This document shows, piece by piece, positions 49,563 to 57,960 of a stretch of DNA of 64,000 nucleotides (its first letter is position 1; every line of letters starts with the position of its first letter). A program made the translations under genes and the position numbers. Source of the stretch: Streptococcaceae bacterium (GTDB taxonomy: Bacteria > Bacillota > Bacilli > Lactobacillales > Streptococcaceae); contig JAKVKP010000006.1 in assembly GCA_022484805.1 (NCBI GenBank), positions 1 to 64,000 of the forward strand, given 5' to 3'. Below the pieces are notes generated by a model that saw only the letters and a program-made list of their open reading frames with translations, ran no database searches and was not told where the DNA came from.

Positions 49563-49591
49563 ACTTGTAAGTAATGGTTTCAGGCAACTTT

Positions 49592-49617
49592 AAAACGGGC
49601 TGTTTAACAACCCGTTT
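49592..49617 (-). terminator. Rho-independent terminator of the MarR-type gene
   Basis: On the - strand AAACGGG ... CCCGTTTT, 17 bases after the stop codon of the histidine-rich regulator. Confidence 0.7.
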
Positions 49618-49633
49618 AGCTTGGATATAATGT

Positions 49634-50374
49634 CTAATCTTCCTTAGTTTCTCCTCTATGTTCATGATGGTAGTGATCAAAATATCCATGTGGATGATAT
49701 TCAGGATCGAAGCGCGGATCATTGAATGGTCCTCTTTTAAAATGCTCGCGCGAGTGGTCATGCTCATGATTATGATGATGCTCAAAGTTATGGTGCATTG
49801 CGCTTCTAAAGGCTCTTAATTTTTCACGTTTTCGCATTTCTTGCTCGTGACGAGGTAAGGCTTGAAACGCTTCACTTGAAAATTCTTCAAATAATTCGTT
49901 TTTGATACTTGCAAGCTTTTCAAAGGGATTTGTCGATTTTTCAAAATTCGCTTTTAAGTTTTTTGAAAAACCGGTAATCATTTTAGTTAATAGCTGTTCT
50001 AATTCTTCCTGTTCACTAACTGATAAGCCTTGAAAAAGTTCTTCTGAGTAATCGATTTGGCCAGAAGTAGAAGCTTTTTGTCGTCCAGAATCTGTTAAAA
50101 AAACTTGTTTGATTCGCTTATCATCCTGATCTTCACGGCGAAAAATAATTTCTTTTTGTTCTAATTTTTTTAAGGTTTCTGCTAAACTACTTGGCTTGAC
50201 ATCAAGTATTTCTGCGAGTATTCCTTGAGTGAGACCATCTTCTTCACTTAGTAAGTCAATGACGCGTTGCTGTGCTGGTGCAGTCTGAGTTATTTCAGCA
50301 TTAAAAGCTAATTTTTGACTTAGTCTGCCAATACCTGTCATTGATTGAAGTAAATTATGAGTTAATTTGGACAT
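49634..50374 (-). CDS. MarR-type regulator with histidine-rich C-terminal tail
   Basis: About 246 residues. The N-terminal half is a MarR winged helix (LLSEEDGLTQGILAEILDV, KPSSLAETLKKLEQKEIIFR, wing DQDDKRIKQVFLTDSG). After a helical linker, the last 55 residues are rich in histidine, with runs such as HHNFEHHHNHEHDHSREH and HPHGYFDHYHHEH, suggesting metal binding or sensing (Zn, Ni, Co or Cu). ATG 50374 has AAAGGCGG at good spacing, better than the upstream TTG 50380. A promoter with three repeated GGTACCTAA operators lies upstream, and a 41-residue membrane peptide gene overlaps its start, so both are probably co-expressed and autoregulated. Confidence 0.8.
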   Translation of the reverse strand: MSKLTHNLLQSMTGIGRLSQKLAFNAEITQTAPAQQRVIDLLSEEDGLTQGILAEILDVKPSSLAETLKKLEQKEIIFRREDQDDKRIKQVFLTDSGRQKASTSGQIDYSEELFQGLSVSEQEELEQLLTKMITGFSKNLKANFEKSTNPFEKLASIKNELFEEFSSEAFQALPRHEQEMRKREKLRAFRSAMHHNFEHHHNHEHDHSREHFKRGPFNDPRFDPEYHPHGYFDHYHHEHRGETKED

Positions 50375-50480
50375 TTTCAAGCCGCCTTTCTAAAACGTTA
50401 AACAAACTCCGGTAACGGAATAAGGTAAAAATTAATAATGCACTGTACGTAAGTAAAATTTGAAAAATAAGTGGATTCAT
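50355..50480 (-). CDS. Small 41-residue membrane peptide upstream of the MarR-type gene
   Basis: The strongest Shine-Dalgarno in the area, AAGGAGG, sits four bases before this ATG (at 50480). The peptide begins MNPLIFQILLTYSALLIF, has one hydrophobic segment (about 3-20) followed by a basic, charged tail (FRYRSLFNVLERRLENVQ). It ends 20 bases inside the MarR-type gene in another frame, so translation is coupled. I do not recognise the family. Position between the operator region and the regulator makes it a candidate partner, for example a membrane sensor or small transporter component. Confidence 0.6.
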   Translation of the reverse strand: MNPLIFQILLTYSALLIFTLFRYRSLFNVLERRLENVQINS

Positions 50481-50513
50481 ATTGCCTCCTTAAAGGTTTT
50501 GTAAAATTGTTTT

Positions 50514-50588
50514 GGTACCTAACTGTCGATAACATTAATATAATACGGTACCTAACTATTGTCAAGCATTTTATTTCGGTACCTAAAT
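50514..50588. promoter_or_regulatory. Three GGTACCTAA operator repeats
   Basis: GGTACCTAACT at 50514 and 50547 and GGTACCTAAAT at 50578, spaced 33 and 31 bases, about three helical turns. One copy lies upstream of the -35, one in the spacer and one downstream of the -10 of the - strand promoter, an arrangement expected for strong autorepression by the MarR-type protein. Confidence 0.75.
50537..50565 (-). promoter_or_regulatory. Promoter of the peptide-MarR operon
   Basis: On the - strand TTGACA (50565-50560), 17-base spacer, TATATT (50542-50537). The spacer contains an operator copy. Confidence 0.8.
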
Positions 50589-50714
50589 ATTTTAACATTT
50601 CTTAAACTTTACTGATTTAAATGAGTCATCAAACGCGTCTGAAGATTAGCTAGCAATTCTGTGATATAATAGGATAAATGTTGTTGCCTAAGTAAAGAGA
50701 ATAGGAGGGCTGAA

Positions 50715-51056
50715 ATGAGTGTTATTGAGCAATATATTGCTGCTGCTGATAAAAATCAACAACCTCATCTAAATACAATTTATCATTTAATAAAAAAACA
50801 ATTGCCCACTGCAACCGAACAAATTAAGTATGGTATGCCAACTTTTTTTGAAAATGGTAATCTAGTACATTTTGGAGCGATGAAAAATCATTTAGGCTTC
50901 TATCCAACGCCTGATGTTATTGTCCATTTTTTAGACGATTTAGAGCCTTACCAAACAAGCAAAGGTGCAGTTCAATTTCCATATCAAGAATCCTTACCAA
51001 TTGATTTAATTGACCGGATGATTGATTATCGCAAAAAAAACCTGAATATATCTTAA
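50715..51056 (+). CDS. DUF1801 (YdhG-like) protein
   Basis: A 113-residue protein of the DUF1801 family: LNTIYHLIKKQLPTATEQIKYGMPTF, then HFGAMKNHLGFYPTPDVIVHF and KGAVQFPYQESLPIDLIDRMI. B. subtilis relatives (YdhG/Fra) have been reported as frataxin-like iron chaperones; whether this holds for this protein is uncertain. RBS AGGAGGG at 50704-50710. A small basic-protein gene follows after 25 bases. Confidence 0.8.
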   Translation: MSVIEQYIAAADKNQQPHLNTIYHLIKKQLPTATEQIKYGMPTFFENGNLVHFGAMKNHLGFYPTPDVIVHFLDDLEPYQTSKGAVQFPYQESLPIDLIDRMIDYRKKNLNIS

Positions 51057-51081
51057 ACTATAGAAAAGAGGTACATAATAA

Positions 51082-51213
51082 GTGAATCAAAAAGAAAAAA
51101 TGGCGGCTTTAATTAAAGAAAAGCAATCTGGCGGTGGCAAGTCAAAACAAATGTCTGCGCCAAAGAATGATCGCAAAAATATGCGTAAGGGTCCCAAAAT
51201 ATTTAATAAATAA
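51082..51213 (+). CDS. Small basic protein of 43 residues
   Basis: Starts at GTG 51082 with AGAGGT upstream; the translation is lysine-rich and ends NMRKGPKIFNK. Similar short lysine-rich proteins ending in KGPKIFNK occur in other Lactobacillales, as I recall, but their function is unknown; the charge suggests binding to nucleic acid. It is followed directly by a terminator and is probably co-transcribed with the DUF1801 gene. Confidence 0.65.
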   Translation: MNQKEKMAALIKEKQSGGGKSKQMSAPKNDRKNMRKGPKIFNK

Positions 51214-51214
51214 T

Positions 51215-51258
51215 AGTATTAGCTTGTACCGTTTGGTATCTGCTAATGCTTTTTTTTT
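51215..51258 (+). terminator. Rho-independent terminator
   Basis: Stem AGTATTAGC/GCTAATGCT with inner pairing TACC/GGTA, followed by eight or more T. It separates the small basic protein gene from the EssC-like operon. Confidence 0.82.
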
Positions 51259-51353
51259 ACAAATATGAATTAGATATGTATTTTTTTAAAATAAATAACG
51301 AAATATAGAGTAGGTGATATTGATATAAATAATGTTTGATAAAGGAATGACTT

Positions 51354-54300
51354 ATGCAGGTTACATTGATTACCACTAGCAGTTTAAGGCAAATGATTTT
51401 GCCCAGTCAAAAAATAGGTAAGTATCTATTATTAACAGACGAGTTTACTGAACGAGAAGCATTGACGATTGAAGGTGACGGGGAATTTTGGTATTTAAAG
51501 CTTCAGTCTAGTCTATGCTTTATTGATACAAAATTACATCTGAAAAATAGTATTTGCCTCACGGAGTTACGTTTATTTGAAATGCTTAATAACCAAAAGG
51601 AATTAATCCATTTATTGGTTGAACCTTTGGCAATTGATCGGTTGAGCTTTAAAAAATATCGAGTGAGATATGGTGCTGAGCTTCAGATTGGTAGAGAATC
51701 AGGTAATCAGATTAAAATTGATTATCCATTTATTTCAAAGAAGCATGCGTTACTATCCTTTACCAAATCTGGTTGGCTATTTGAGGACTGCGCAAGCTTG
51801 AATGGCAGTTATATAAATGGTGAGCGAGTAGTAGCAGGTATTCAGCATTCATTAACGCTTGGCGATATTATTTTTATTATGGGCTTCAAGCTAATTATTG
51901 GGCCTGATTTCATCAGCTTTAACAGCGCCGATCAATTAGTAACCCTGAAAACTGATGACTTGTGTGCCTATGAATTACAGCAGGAAATTGTGAGCTCTGG
52001 AAATTTCTCATTGCAAATTAGAACGGGTTATTTTTATCCCCAGTCTAAATTTTGTCATTCAATTTGTCGGCTTGAGTTAAGCATTGATGCACCACCTCCA
52101 ATACCGCAATCAAATGAACAGCCCTTACTATTTTTAATTGGCCCTGCCTTGACAATGGTCTTTGCTTCAATTAGCACTGGGCTACTTACAATAGGTCAGT
52201 CAATTCAAAATGGTGATCTGCGTTCTTCTCTACCAATCCTAATCATGTCAATTAGTATGCTTTTAGGTAGTCTTCTATGGCCATTAATGGCACAAAAATA
52301 TCGCCAAGGGCTTATAAAAAAGCAAGTCACTTTACGAAAAAATCAATATCATAATTATCTTGACCAAGTCATCAAAGATATTGAATTGGCACGCGAGCAA
52401 CAAAAAATAGCCTTACAACATAATTATCAATCATTGGCACAATTAAGGCAGAATTGGCTTGATTGTCCAACAGATCTTTGGGGTAAGCAAATTCAGCAGC
52501 CAGATTTTTTGAAGGTGAGAGTTGGTATTGGTAATTTGCCAATGGCACTTAAGCTAACTTCGCCAGCTCTCAAGGCCCAGCTCGATACGGATAACTTAGA
52601 GGAAGCGATGTTTCAATTGATAACAGATAATTATCAATTAAAGCAGGTGCCCGTTACAATTTCTTTGACAGATAATTGTTTAACTGGGGTTGTTGGCGAG
52701 AAGACATTGTGTAGCAATTTTGTGATGAGCTTAATTTATCAGCTGGCGTTAAATTATCGTTATGATGAATTAAAAATGATTTTTATTTATGAATCATCAG
52801 ATTATAACTTTGTTCGTTGGCTGCCTCACGTTTGGAGCACGGCAGGCGATTTTCGCTTTCTAGCCACTGATAAAACGACTTTAAAAACGCTAAGCCATCG
52901 CCTAGAACAATTAATTGCCCAGCTTACTCATCCAGAAGGTAGTCATTCTGATCAGTTTCAGTTACCACATTACCTTATTTTTATTTTAAATGATCAGTTG
53001 ATGCTGCCAGAAACTCTGATGAATCAGTTGATTCATCAGCACATAGCTCGGTATTTTAGTATACTTCACTTCTCGGAGTATCAAAATAAGCTATCCCGCT
53101 ATTGTCGCCAGATATTGAAAATTAAAGCTGATGGTGGTGAAATTTGGGCACCAGCTCAATCTAATCAGACTATTCAGAAATTTGATGTTGATTATTTACC
53201 TACTGATTGGCAGTGTCGCCAATTAGCAGTTACTTTATTGAATTTACATTTAAAAATTGAGCAAAATCAAGAGCTGCTACCGCAACGTTTGACTTTTTTA
53301 GCACTTTTCAAGGTTGCCAAAGTTGAACACCTTAATATATTGGAGAGATGGCAAAACCACGCTTTAAGTCATTCAATTGCTACTCCAATTGGCATTAATT
53401 TTCAAGGGCAACCATTAATGTTAGATTTACACGACAAAGCAGATGGTCCACATGGTCTTATTGCAGGTATGACTGGCTCTGGAAAATCGGAATTGATCAT
53501 TACTTATATTTTATCTCTAGCAGTTAACTATCATCCCAACCAAATTGCCTTTGTTTTAATTGATTATAAGGGTGGTGGTCTAGCCAAGGCTTTTCAGGAT
53601 TTACCTCATACGGCGGGGATCATTACCAATTTAGACGGTGCGATGATTTATCGAGCTATGGCTTCAATTGAGAGTGAATTAAGAAGGCGTCAAGAAATAT
53701 TTAATCAGATTAGTCAAGCAATGGGTATCAGTAACCTAGATATTGATTATTATCAATCCTTATTTCGTAATCAAAAGGTTAGCGAGCCATTGCCACATCT
53801 ATTAATTATTTCGGATGAATTTGCTGAGTTAAAAGCCCAACAACCAGAATTTATGAAAAATTTAATTAGTACTGCGCGAATTGGTAGAAGTTTGGGTATT
53901 CATTTAATTTTAGCAACTCAAAAACCAAGTGGTGTGGTGGATGAGCAAATTTGGTCAAATAGTCGTTTTCGAATTGCCTTAAAGGTGCAGGAGCGGGCCG
54001 ATAGCATGGAGATGCTGAGAAGAGTAGAAGCGGCGGAATTAACCGTGTCTGGTCGATTTTATCTACAGGTTGGTTACAATGAACGGTTTGAATTATCGCA
54101 ATCGGCATGGTCTGGTGCAAAGTACAAAGTCAACGCCTCTGAAATTACAGCAATTGAGAAAAAAATCACTGCCATCAATCAAAATGGTCAAACGATTGCT
54201 GAATGGTCGTTAGCGGCTGCTGATAACCAGACTGAGGTTGCACATGTTAAGCAATTGGATGCCATCAAAGCGCATCTCATTTGGCTTGCTAAAACGGAAA

Positions 54301-55160
54301 AAATTGTCTCTTGTTCGCTTTGGTTACCCGAATTAAATCCGATTTTGATTCATGATGAATTATTATTGCTGAGGTCAAAGAAGCCATTCACTGGTGCACT
54401 ACAAATATTGATCGGCCTGTACGATGATCCTAAGCGTCAAGCACAAGAAATTTTAACTTTAACAATGGATTCAACAGGTCATATTGCAATTTTAGGTTCT
54501 GTTGGCAGTGGCAAGGCGATGTTGATTCAAACGATAATTTATGATTTAGCAGTAAGCACGACACCGAGTAATCTCAAATTGTATATCATTGATTTTGCAG
54601 ATGAAATTTTACCTGATTTTAAGTTGTTGCCACATATTAGTGAAATTTTGTATGCATTTGAAGGTGAAAAAATCATTCAATTATTCAAATTACTTTTGGA
54701 TGAATTAAATATGCGAAAACACAAGATGCTTGGGCGTGGTGTTAGCTATCAAACATTTCAAGAAAATGAAGCAATCAGATTACCTGATATTGTGTTAATC
54801 ATTCATCATTTTGCTCAGCTTTATGAGCAAGCATACATTACCGAAAATGAGCTTCTTAGTTTGCTGCGTGAGGGTGCTAAATACGGTATTTATCTAGTTG
54901 TTAGTGGACTTTGTTTGATGGATATTCGTTATTCGTGGCAACAATACTTTCCAAAATATATTGTGCTTCAGATGAATGAAACAAGTGAGTATACCACGAT
55001 TTTTGGAAAAACAGATGGGCTGATACCGGCAAAATACCTTGGGCGCGGTTTAATTAAGCTAGACGAAGTATATGAATTTCAAACGGCAAGCATTGCACAA
55101 ACGGCAATTGAAGGTATCGTAAGGATTAAAAAAATGATTAATTCCCAGAGAAAAAAATAA
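51354..55160 (+). CDS. Short EssC/YukBA-like FHA-FtsK/SpoIIIE ATPase of a type VII secretion-like system
   Basis: 1268 residues, shorter than typical EssC (about 1480). N-terminal region (1-95) and FHA domain (about 100-185; IGRESGNQI, FISKKHALL, CASLNGSYINGERV), two membrane helices (about 257-279 and 292-313), then FtsK domains. The first has an intact Walker A GMTGSGKS (705-712), LIDYKGGGLAKAFQ and Walker B LLIISDEFAEL near 819. The second has a degenerate Walker A GSVGSGKA (1048-1055, Ala in place of Ser/Thr) and LIIHHFAQL in place of an acidic Walker B. A third ATPase domain is absent. In T7SSb this protein is the membrane motor that recruits WXG100-type substrates; no such gene is in the window. 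Confidence 0.88.
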   Translation: MQVTLITTSSLRQMILPSQKIGKYLLLTDEFTEREALTIEGDGEFWYLKLQSSLCFIDTKLHLKNSICLTELRLFEMLNNQKELIHLLVEPLAIDRLSFKKYRVRYGAELQIGRESGNQIKIDYPFISKKHALLSFTKSGWLFEDCASLNGSYINGERVVAGIQHSLTLGDIIFIMGFKLIIGPDFISFNSADQLVTLKTDDLCAYELQQEIVSSGNFSLQIRTGYFYPQSKFCHSICRLELSIDAPPPIPQSNEQPLLFLIGPALTMVFASISTGLLTIGQSIQNGDLRSSLPILIMSISMLLGSLLWPLMAQKYRQGLIKKQVTLRKNQYHNYLDQVIKDIELAREQQKIALQHNYQSLAQLRQNWLDCPTDLWGKQIQQPDFLKVRVGIGNLPMALKLTSPALKAQLDTDNLEEAMFQLITDNYQLKQVPVTISLTDNCLTGVVGEKTLCSNFVMSLIYQLALNYRYDELKMIFIYESSDYNFVRWLPHVWSTAGDFRFLATDKTTLKTLSHRLEQLIAQLTHPEGSHSDQFQLPHYLIFILNDQLMLPETLMNQLIHQHIARYFSILHFSEYQNKLSRYCRQILKIKADGGEIWAPAQSNQTIQKFDVDYLPTDWQCRQLAVTLLNLHLKIEQNQELLPQRLTFLALFKVAKVEHLNILERWQNHALSHSIATPIGINFQGQPLMLDLHDKADGPHGLIAGMTGSGKSELIITYILSLAVNYHPNQIAFVLIDYKGGGLAKAFQDLPHTAGIITNLDGAMIYRAMASIESELRRRQEIFNQISQAMGISNLDIDYYQSLFRNQKVSEPLPHLLIISDEFAELKAQQPEFMKNLISTARIGRSLGIHLILATQKPSGVVDEQIWSNSRFRIALKVQERADSMEMLRRVEAAELTVSGRFYLQVGYNERFELSQSAWSGAKYKVNASEITAIEKKITAINQNGQTIAEWSLAAADNQTEVAHVKQLDAIKAHLIWLAKTEKIVSCSLWLPELNPILIHDELLLLRSKKPFTGALQILIGLYDDPKRQAQEILTLTMDSTGHIAILGSVGSGKAMLIQTIIYDLAVSTTPSNLKLYIIDFADEILPDFKLLPHISEILYAFEGEKIIQLFKLLLDELNMRKHKMLGRGVSYQTFQENEAIRLPDIVLIIHHFAQLYEQAYITENELLSLLREGAKYGIYLVVSGLCLMDIRYSWQQYFPKYIVLQMNETSEYTTIFGKTDGLIPAKYLGRGLIKLDEVYEFQTASIAQTAIEGIVRIKKMINSQRKK

Positions 55161-55233
55161 TCACAGCTTAGTGTCCGAAAGAATGTCTAGAATTAGCTAA
55201 GTAAAAGGTTTTCGAATAATTAAGGAGATCAAT

Positions 55234-55485
55234 ATGATGCACTTGACTAGAGTATTAGTTGAAGTCGTTGTTCCAACAATCAACCAAAGCTTTGATTTAT
55301 ATTTGCCGATTGGTTGTCAGTTAGCAGAATTATTTCCAGAGTTAATCACAGCGATTATTGATTTATCTTCTGGTGTTTTTGTGCCCAATTTTCCTTTAAT
55401 TTACCTATTGGACGAAGAAGTACAACTCAGTTTCAATATGATAATTGATGCACAATTGAATGGTGCAAGATTATTAATAATCTAA
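55234..55485 (+). CDS. EsaB/YukD-like ubiquitin-fold protein
   Basis: An 83-residue protein: RVLVEVVVPTINQSFDLYLPIGCQ resembles the beta-grasp N-terminus of YukD/EsaB, and LDEEVQLSFNMIIDAQLNGARLLII matches the YukD ending with a hydrophobic terminal strand. YukD/EsaB is a regulator or accessory component of T7SSb. Start is at the first of two ATG codons with AAGGAG at good spacing. It lies between the EssC-like ATPase and the phosphatase-like gene, where T7SSb loci usually have it close to EssB. Confidence 0.78.
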   Translation: MMHLTRVLVEVVVPTINQSFDLYLPIGCQLAELFPELITAIIDLSSGVFVPNFPLIYLLDEEVQLSFNMIIDAQLNGARLLII

Positions 55486-55558
55486 TTTTTTGAATTAAAA
55501 TATATGCCGAATGAGGTGGCAGTAGTAATTAAGAAAAATTAAATAATTAGGAGAGTAG

Positions 55559-56308
55559 ATGGCATTAATTGCAAGCATAAAGTCGACAGGCGAAGGAATT
55601 AATCAGAAAAATCAGATGAGCTATTGTTTAAAAATTGCTGAAACACATACAGGTAAGGTGATGATGGCTGTTATAGCTGATGGCTGGACTGAGCAACAAA
55701 GAGGCGCGATTGCCAGTACTTATCTTGTCGAGCGCTTTAGCCATTGGTTTGAGACATATTTGCCGAATTTGAGTCAATTAGGGGCTGATGAATTGATTAA
55801 ATCACAGTGGCAAGACTTGCTCAGGGCAATCAATCAAAAGTTATTGATTTATGGTCAAAATGATGATTTTCCTCTTGCGACGACCATTTCGATTTTATTG
55901 GTTTGCGAGTCAAAGGTTGCTTATCAAATGAGTATCGGCTTTACACCAACGATTAAAATGACAGGTCATGCCTACCAATTTCTTGCTGGAGAAAAACAGC
56001 AACTTGCAATAACCAAAAAAGCGATGATTGCTTCAAATGAACAACTAAAGGACTGTGAATTTCTTGGTCTGAATACCACATTTCAAATGACTTTTAACGT
56101 CTGGACTTTAAGTGAAGCAACCAGTTTTGTTATCTGTTCCAAGCGATTCTATCAGCAAGTCTCCAAGCAAGATTTATTGCTGCTTTTTAAGCCGACTGCG
56201 ATTCAGAATACCGGAGGAATTAATAAAAATTTAGATACATCAATGCTACTTGCGCAAAAAAACTCAGCTGAGGTTGGTCTTGCGATAATTGTCATTTTAT
56301 TTCAGTAG
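55559..56308 (+). CDS. Degenerate PP2C-like protein (probable pseudophosphatase)
   Basis: A 249-residue PP2C-fold protein. The first metal-binding motif survives as VIADGWTEQQRGAIAS (Asp41-Gly42), and FPLATTISILLV matches the TT motif. Where active enzymes have GDSR there is IGFTPT, where they have SDGL there is ICSKRFY, and the terminal DN motif is missing. Three metal-binding aspartates thus appear to be lost, so it is probably inactive and may bind or regulate a partner such as the kinase encoded three bases downstream. Family assignment is by pattern and order of motifs. Confidence 0.72.
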   Translation: MALIASIKSTGEGINQKNQMSYCLKIAETHTGKVMMAVIADGWTEQQRGAIASTYLVERFSHWFETYLPNLSQLGADELIKSQWQDLLRAINQKLLIYGQNDDFPLATTISILLVCESKVAYQMSIGFTPTIKMTGHAYQFLAGEKQQLAITKKAMIASNEQLKDCEFLGLNTTFQMTFNVWTLSEATSFVICSKRFYQQVSKQDLLLLFKPTAIQNTGGINKNLDTSMLLAQKNSAEVGLAIIVILFQ

Positions 56309-56311
56309 GAG

Positions 56312-57937
56312 GTGGAAATAGCGACTTTAATTGATGATCGTTATCAGCTAATTAAACAAATTGGGCAGGGGGGAATGTCAAAGGTATATTTGGCACTTGA
56401 CCGACGGTTAAATAAGGAATGGACGATTAAGGTAATCGATAATCAATTAATTATTAATCAAGCTTTAGCAGAGGCAGAATTAATGAAAAAAATAGATCAT
56501 CATTTATTACCAAGAATTGTAGATGTAATTAATACCCCAAAAAAATTATACATAGTTATGGATTATATCAAAGGAGTTACGTTAAATCGTGTTATTGAGA
56601 GATATGGTTCTCAGTCAGAAAAGCAAGTCATTGATTGGACGCGACAAATTTGTCGAGTTTTACATTATTTACATCAGCAGAATCCACCAATTATCTATTG
56701 CGATTTAAAGCCAGAGAATATCATTTTAAAACAAGATGGGACGATTCGTTTAATTGATTTAGGGATTGCATGTGAAATAGATGTAAAAAATAAAAGCTTG
56801 AATCATTCGTGGGGATCCAAAGCTTTTGCAGCGCCCGAGCAATTTAAAATATCTGATGCAATTGATGAGAGAACAGATGTTTATTGCTTAGGGATTACGA
56901 TGTTGTATTTATTAACGGGTGAAAAGTCTGTTGGAACAGGAAAATTAAGTGATTCAATTTTCAAAGCTGATTTAAAATTAGATGCTGACTTAAATTGGAT
57001 TATTCAAAAAGCCGTTCAAAAAAAACCATTCAGGCGTTATTCAAGTATTTTAGCATTGGCAAAGGATTTAAAGCGATATCAGAGCTTCAAAAGGTACAAA
57101 TTAAATCAGCTACGAGATAAGTGGTTTCGGTTTTGTACGGTTGTCTGCATTGGCTTATTGAGCTTAACTACTGGTGTGCTTAGTCTGAAATATCAATCGA
57201 AAATAACTAATGATCGCTATCAAAATTTTTTAAAGCAAGCCCAAATGACTACTAATTCAACTAAACAATTGATTTTTTATCAACAGGCAATTCAATTACA
57301 GCCCAAAAAGCAATTGGCATATCAAAAACTACTTACATATTATCGGCAGGATGATATTTTCACAGAGAAGGAGATGCTACAATTTACAGAAATGCTACTA
57401 CTTCATAATAATTGTTTGCGACCTATATCTGGCTATGGAGAACTTGCTTTTCAACTTGCGGTTCTATGCTGGTATGATTATGAGCGACCTGATCAACGAA
57501 TAGTAAAGGCTGAATATTGGTTGACAATTGCCAAGCGCTATACGAGAAAAAACAGTGACTTATATTTCAGAATTAGCCAGTATCAACAATTAGCCACTGG
57601 CATAAAAGCGCTTGCCTCACTTGACTTGAACACAAATAGCCCGTATTTATCCTATTGGCAATCATTGACACAGCTACATGATGCTATTTTTAATTTTGCC
57701 TCTGCCGATGTGTGGCATCTTTTTAAGGTGGAGAATTTAATGATTACTAACTTAGAGCAGTACCTGAGTAATTTTAGAAGCAAAGGTATTTCGGCAAGTA
57801 CGCTGATTGCTAGAATTGAAGATATTAGTGTGCATTTAGACGGTTTAGCTATTTCTGATGAGTCAGCGGTTCAAACTAGACAGGCATTAAGAGTGCGGTT
57901 GGATAATATTAAAGAAAAAATATTTTTAATTTATTAA
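56312..57937 (+). CDS. Transmembrane Ser/Thr kinase of the type VII-like operon
   Basis: About 541 residues: Hanks-type kinase (1-268), one membrane segment (about 273-294) and a helical extracellular region (295-541). Kinase motifs look intact: IGQGGMSKVYLALD, Lys40, catalytic Asp131 in YCDLKPEN, Asp149 in DLG, AAPEQF. EssB/YukC of T7SSb has a pseudokinase, one helix and an extracellular domain, so this may be its catalytically competent counterpart (inference). No PASTA repeats. GTG 56312 is the only common start codon nearby, yet it overlaps the Shine-Dalgarno AGGAGG; the true start could be a rare ATA at 56318. Confidence 0.82.
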   Translation: MEIATLIDDRYQLIKQIGQGGMSKVYLALDRRLNKEWTIKVIDNQLIINQALAEAELMKKIDHHLLPRIVDVINTPKKLYIVMDYIKGVTLNRVIERYGSQSEKQVIDWTRQICRVLHYLHQQNPPIIYCDLKPENIILKQDGTIRLIDLGIACEIDVKNKSLNHSWGSKAFAAPEQFKISDAIDERTDVYCLGITMLYLLTGEKSVGTGKLSDSIFKADLKLDADLNWIIQKAVQKKPFRRYSSILALAKDLKRYQSFKRYKLNQLRDKWFRFCTVVCIGLLSLTTGVLSLKYQSKITNDRYQNFLKQAQMTTNSTKQLIFYQQAIQLQPKKQLAYQKLLTYYRQDDIFTEKEMLQFTEMLLLHNNCLRPISGYGELAFQLAVLCWYDYERPDQRIVKAEYWLTIAKRYTRKNSDLYFRISQYQQLATGIKALASLDLNTNSPYLSYWQSLTQLHDAIFNFASADVWHLFKVENLMITNLEQYLSNFRSKGISASTLIARIEDISVHLDGLAISDESAVQTRQALRVRLDNIKEKIFLIY

Positions 57938-57960
57938 AATAATTAGGAGAGGAGCTGGGC

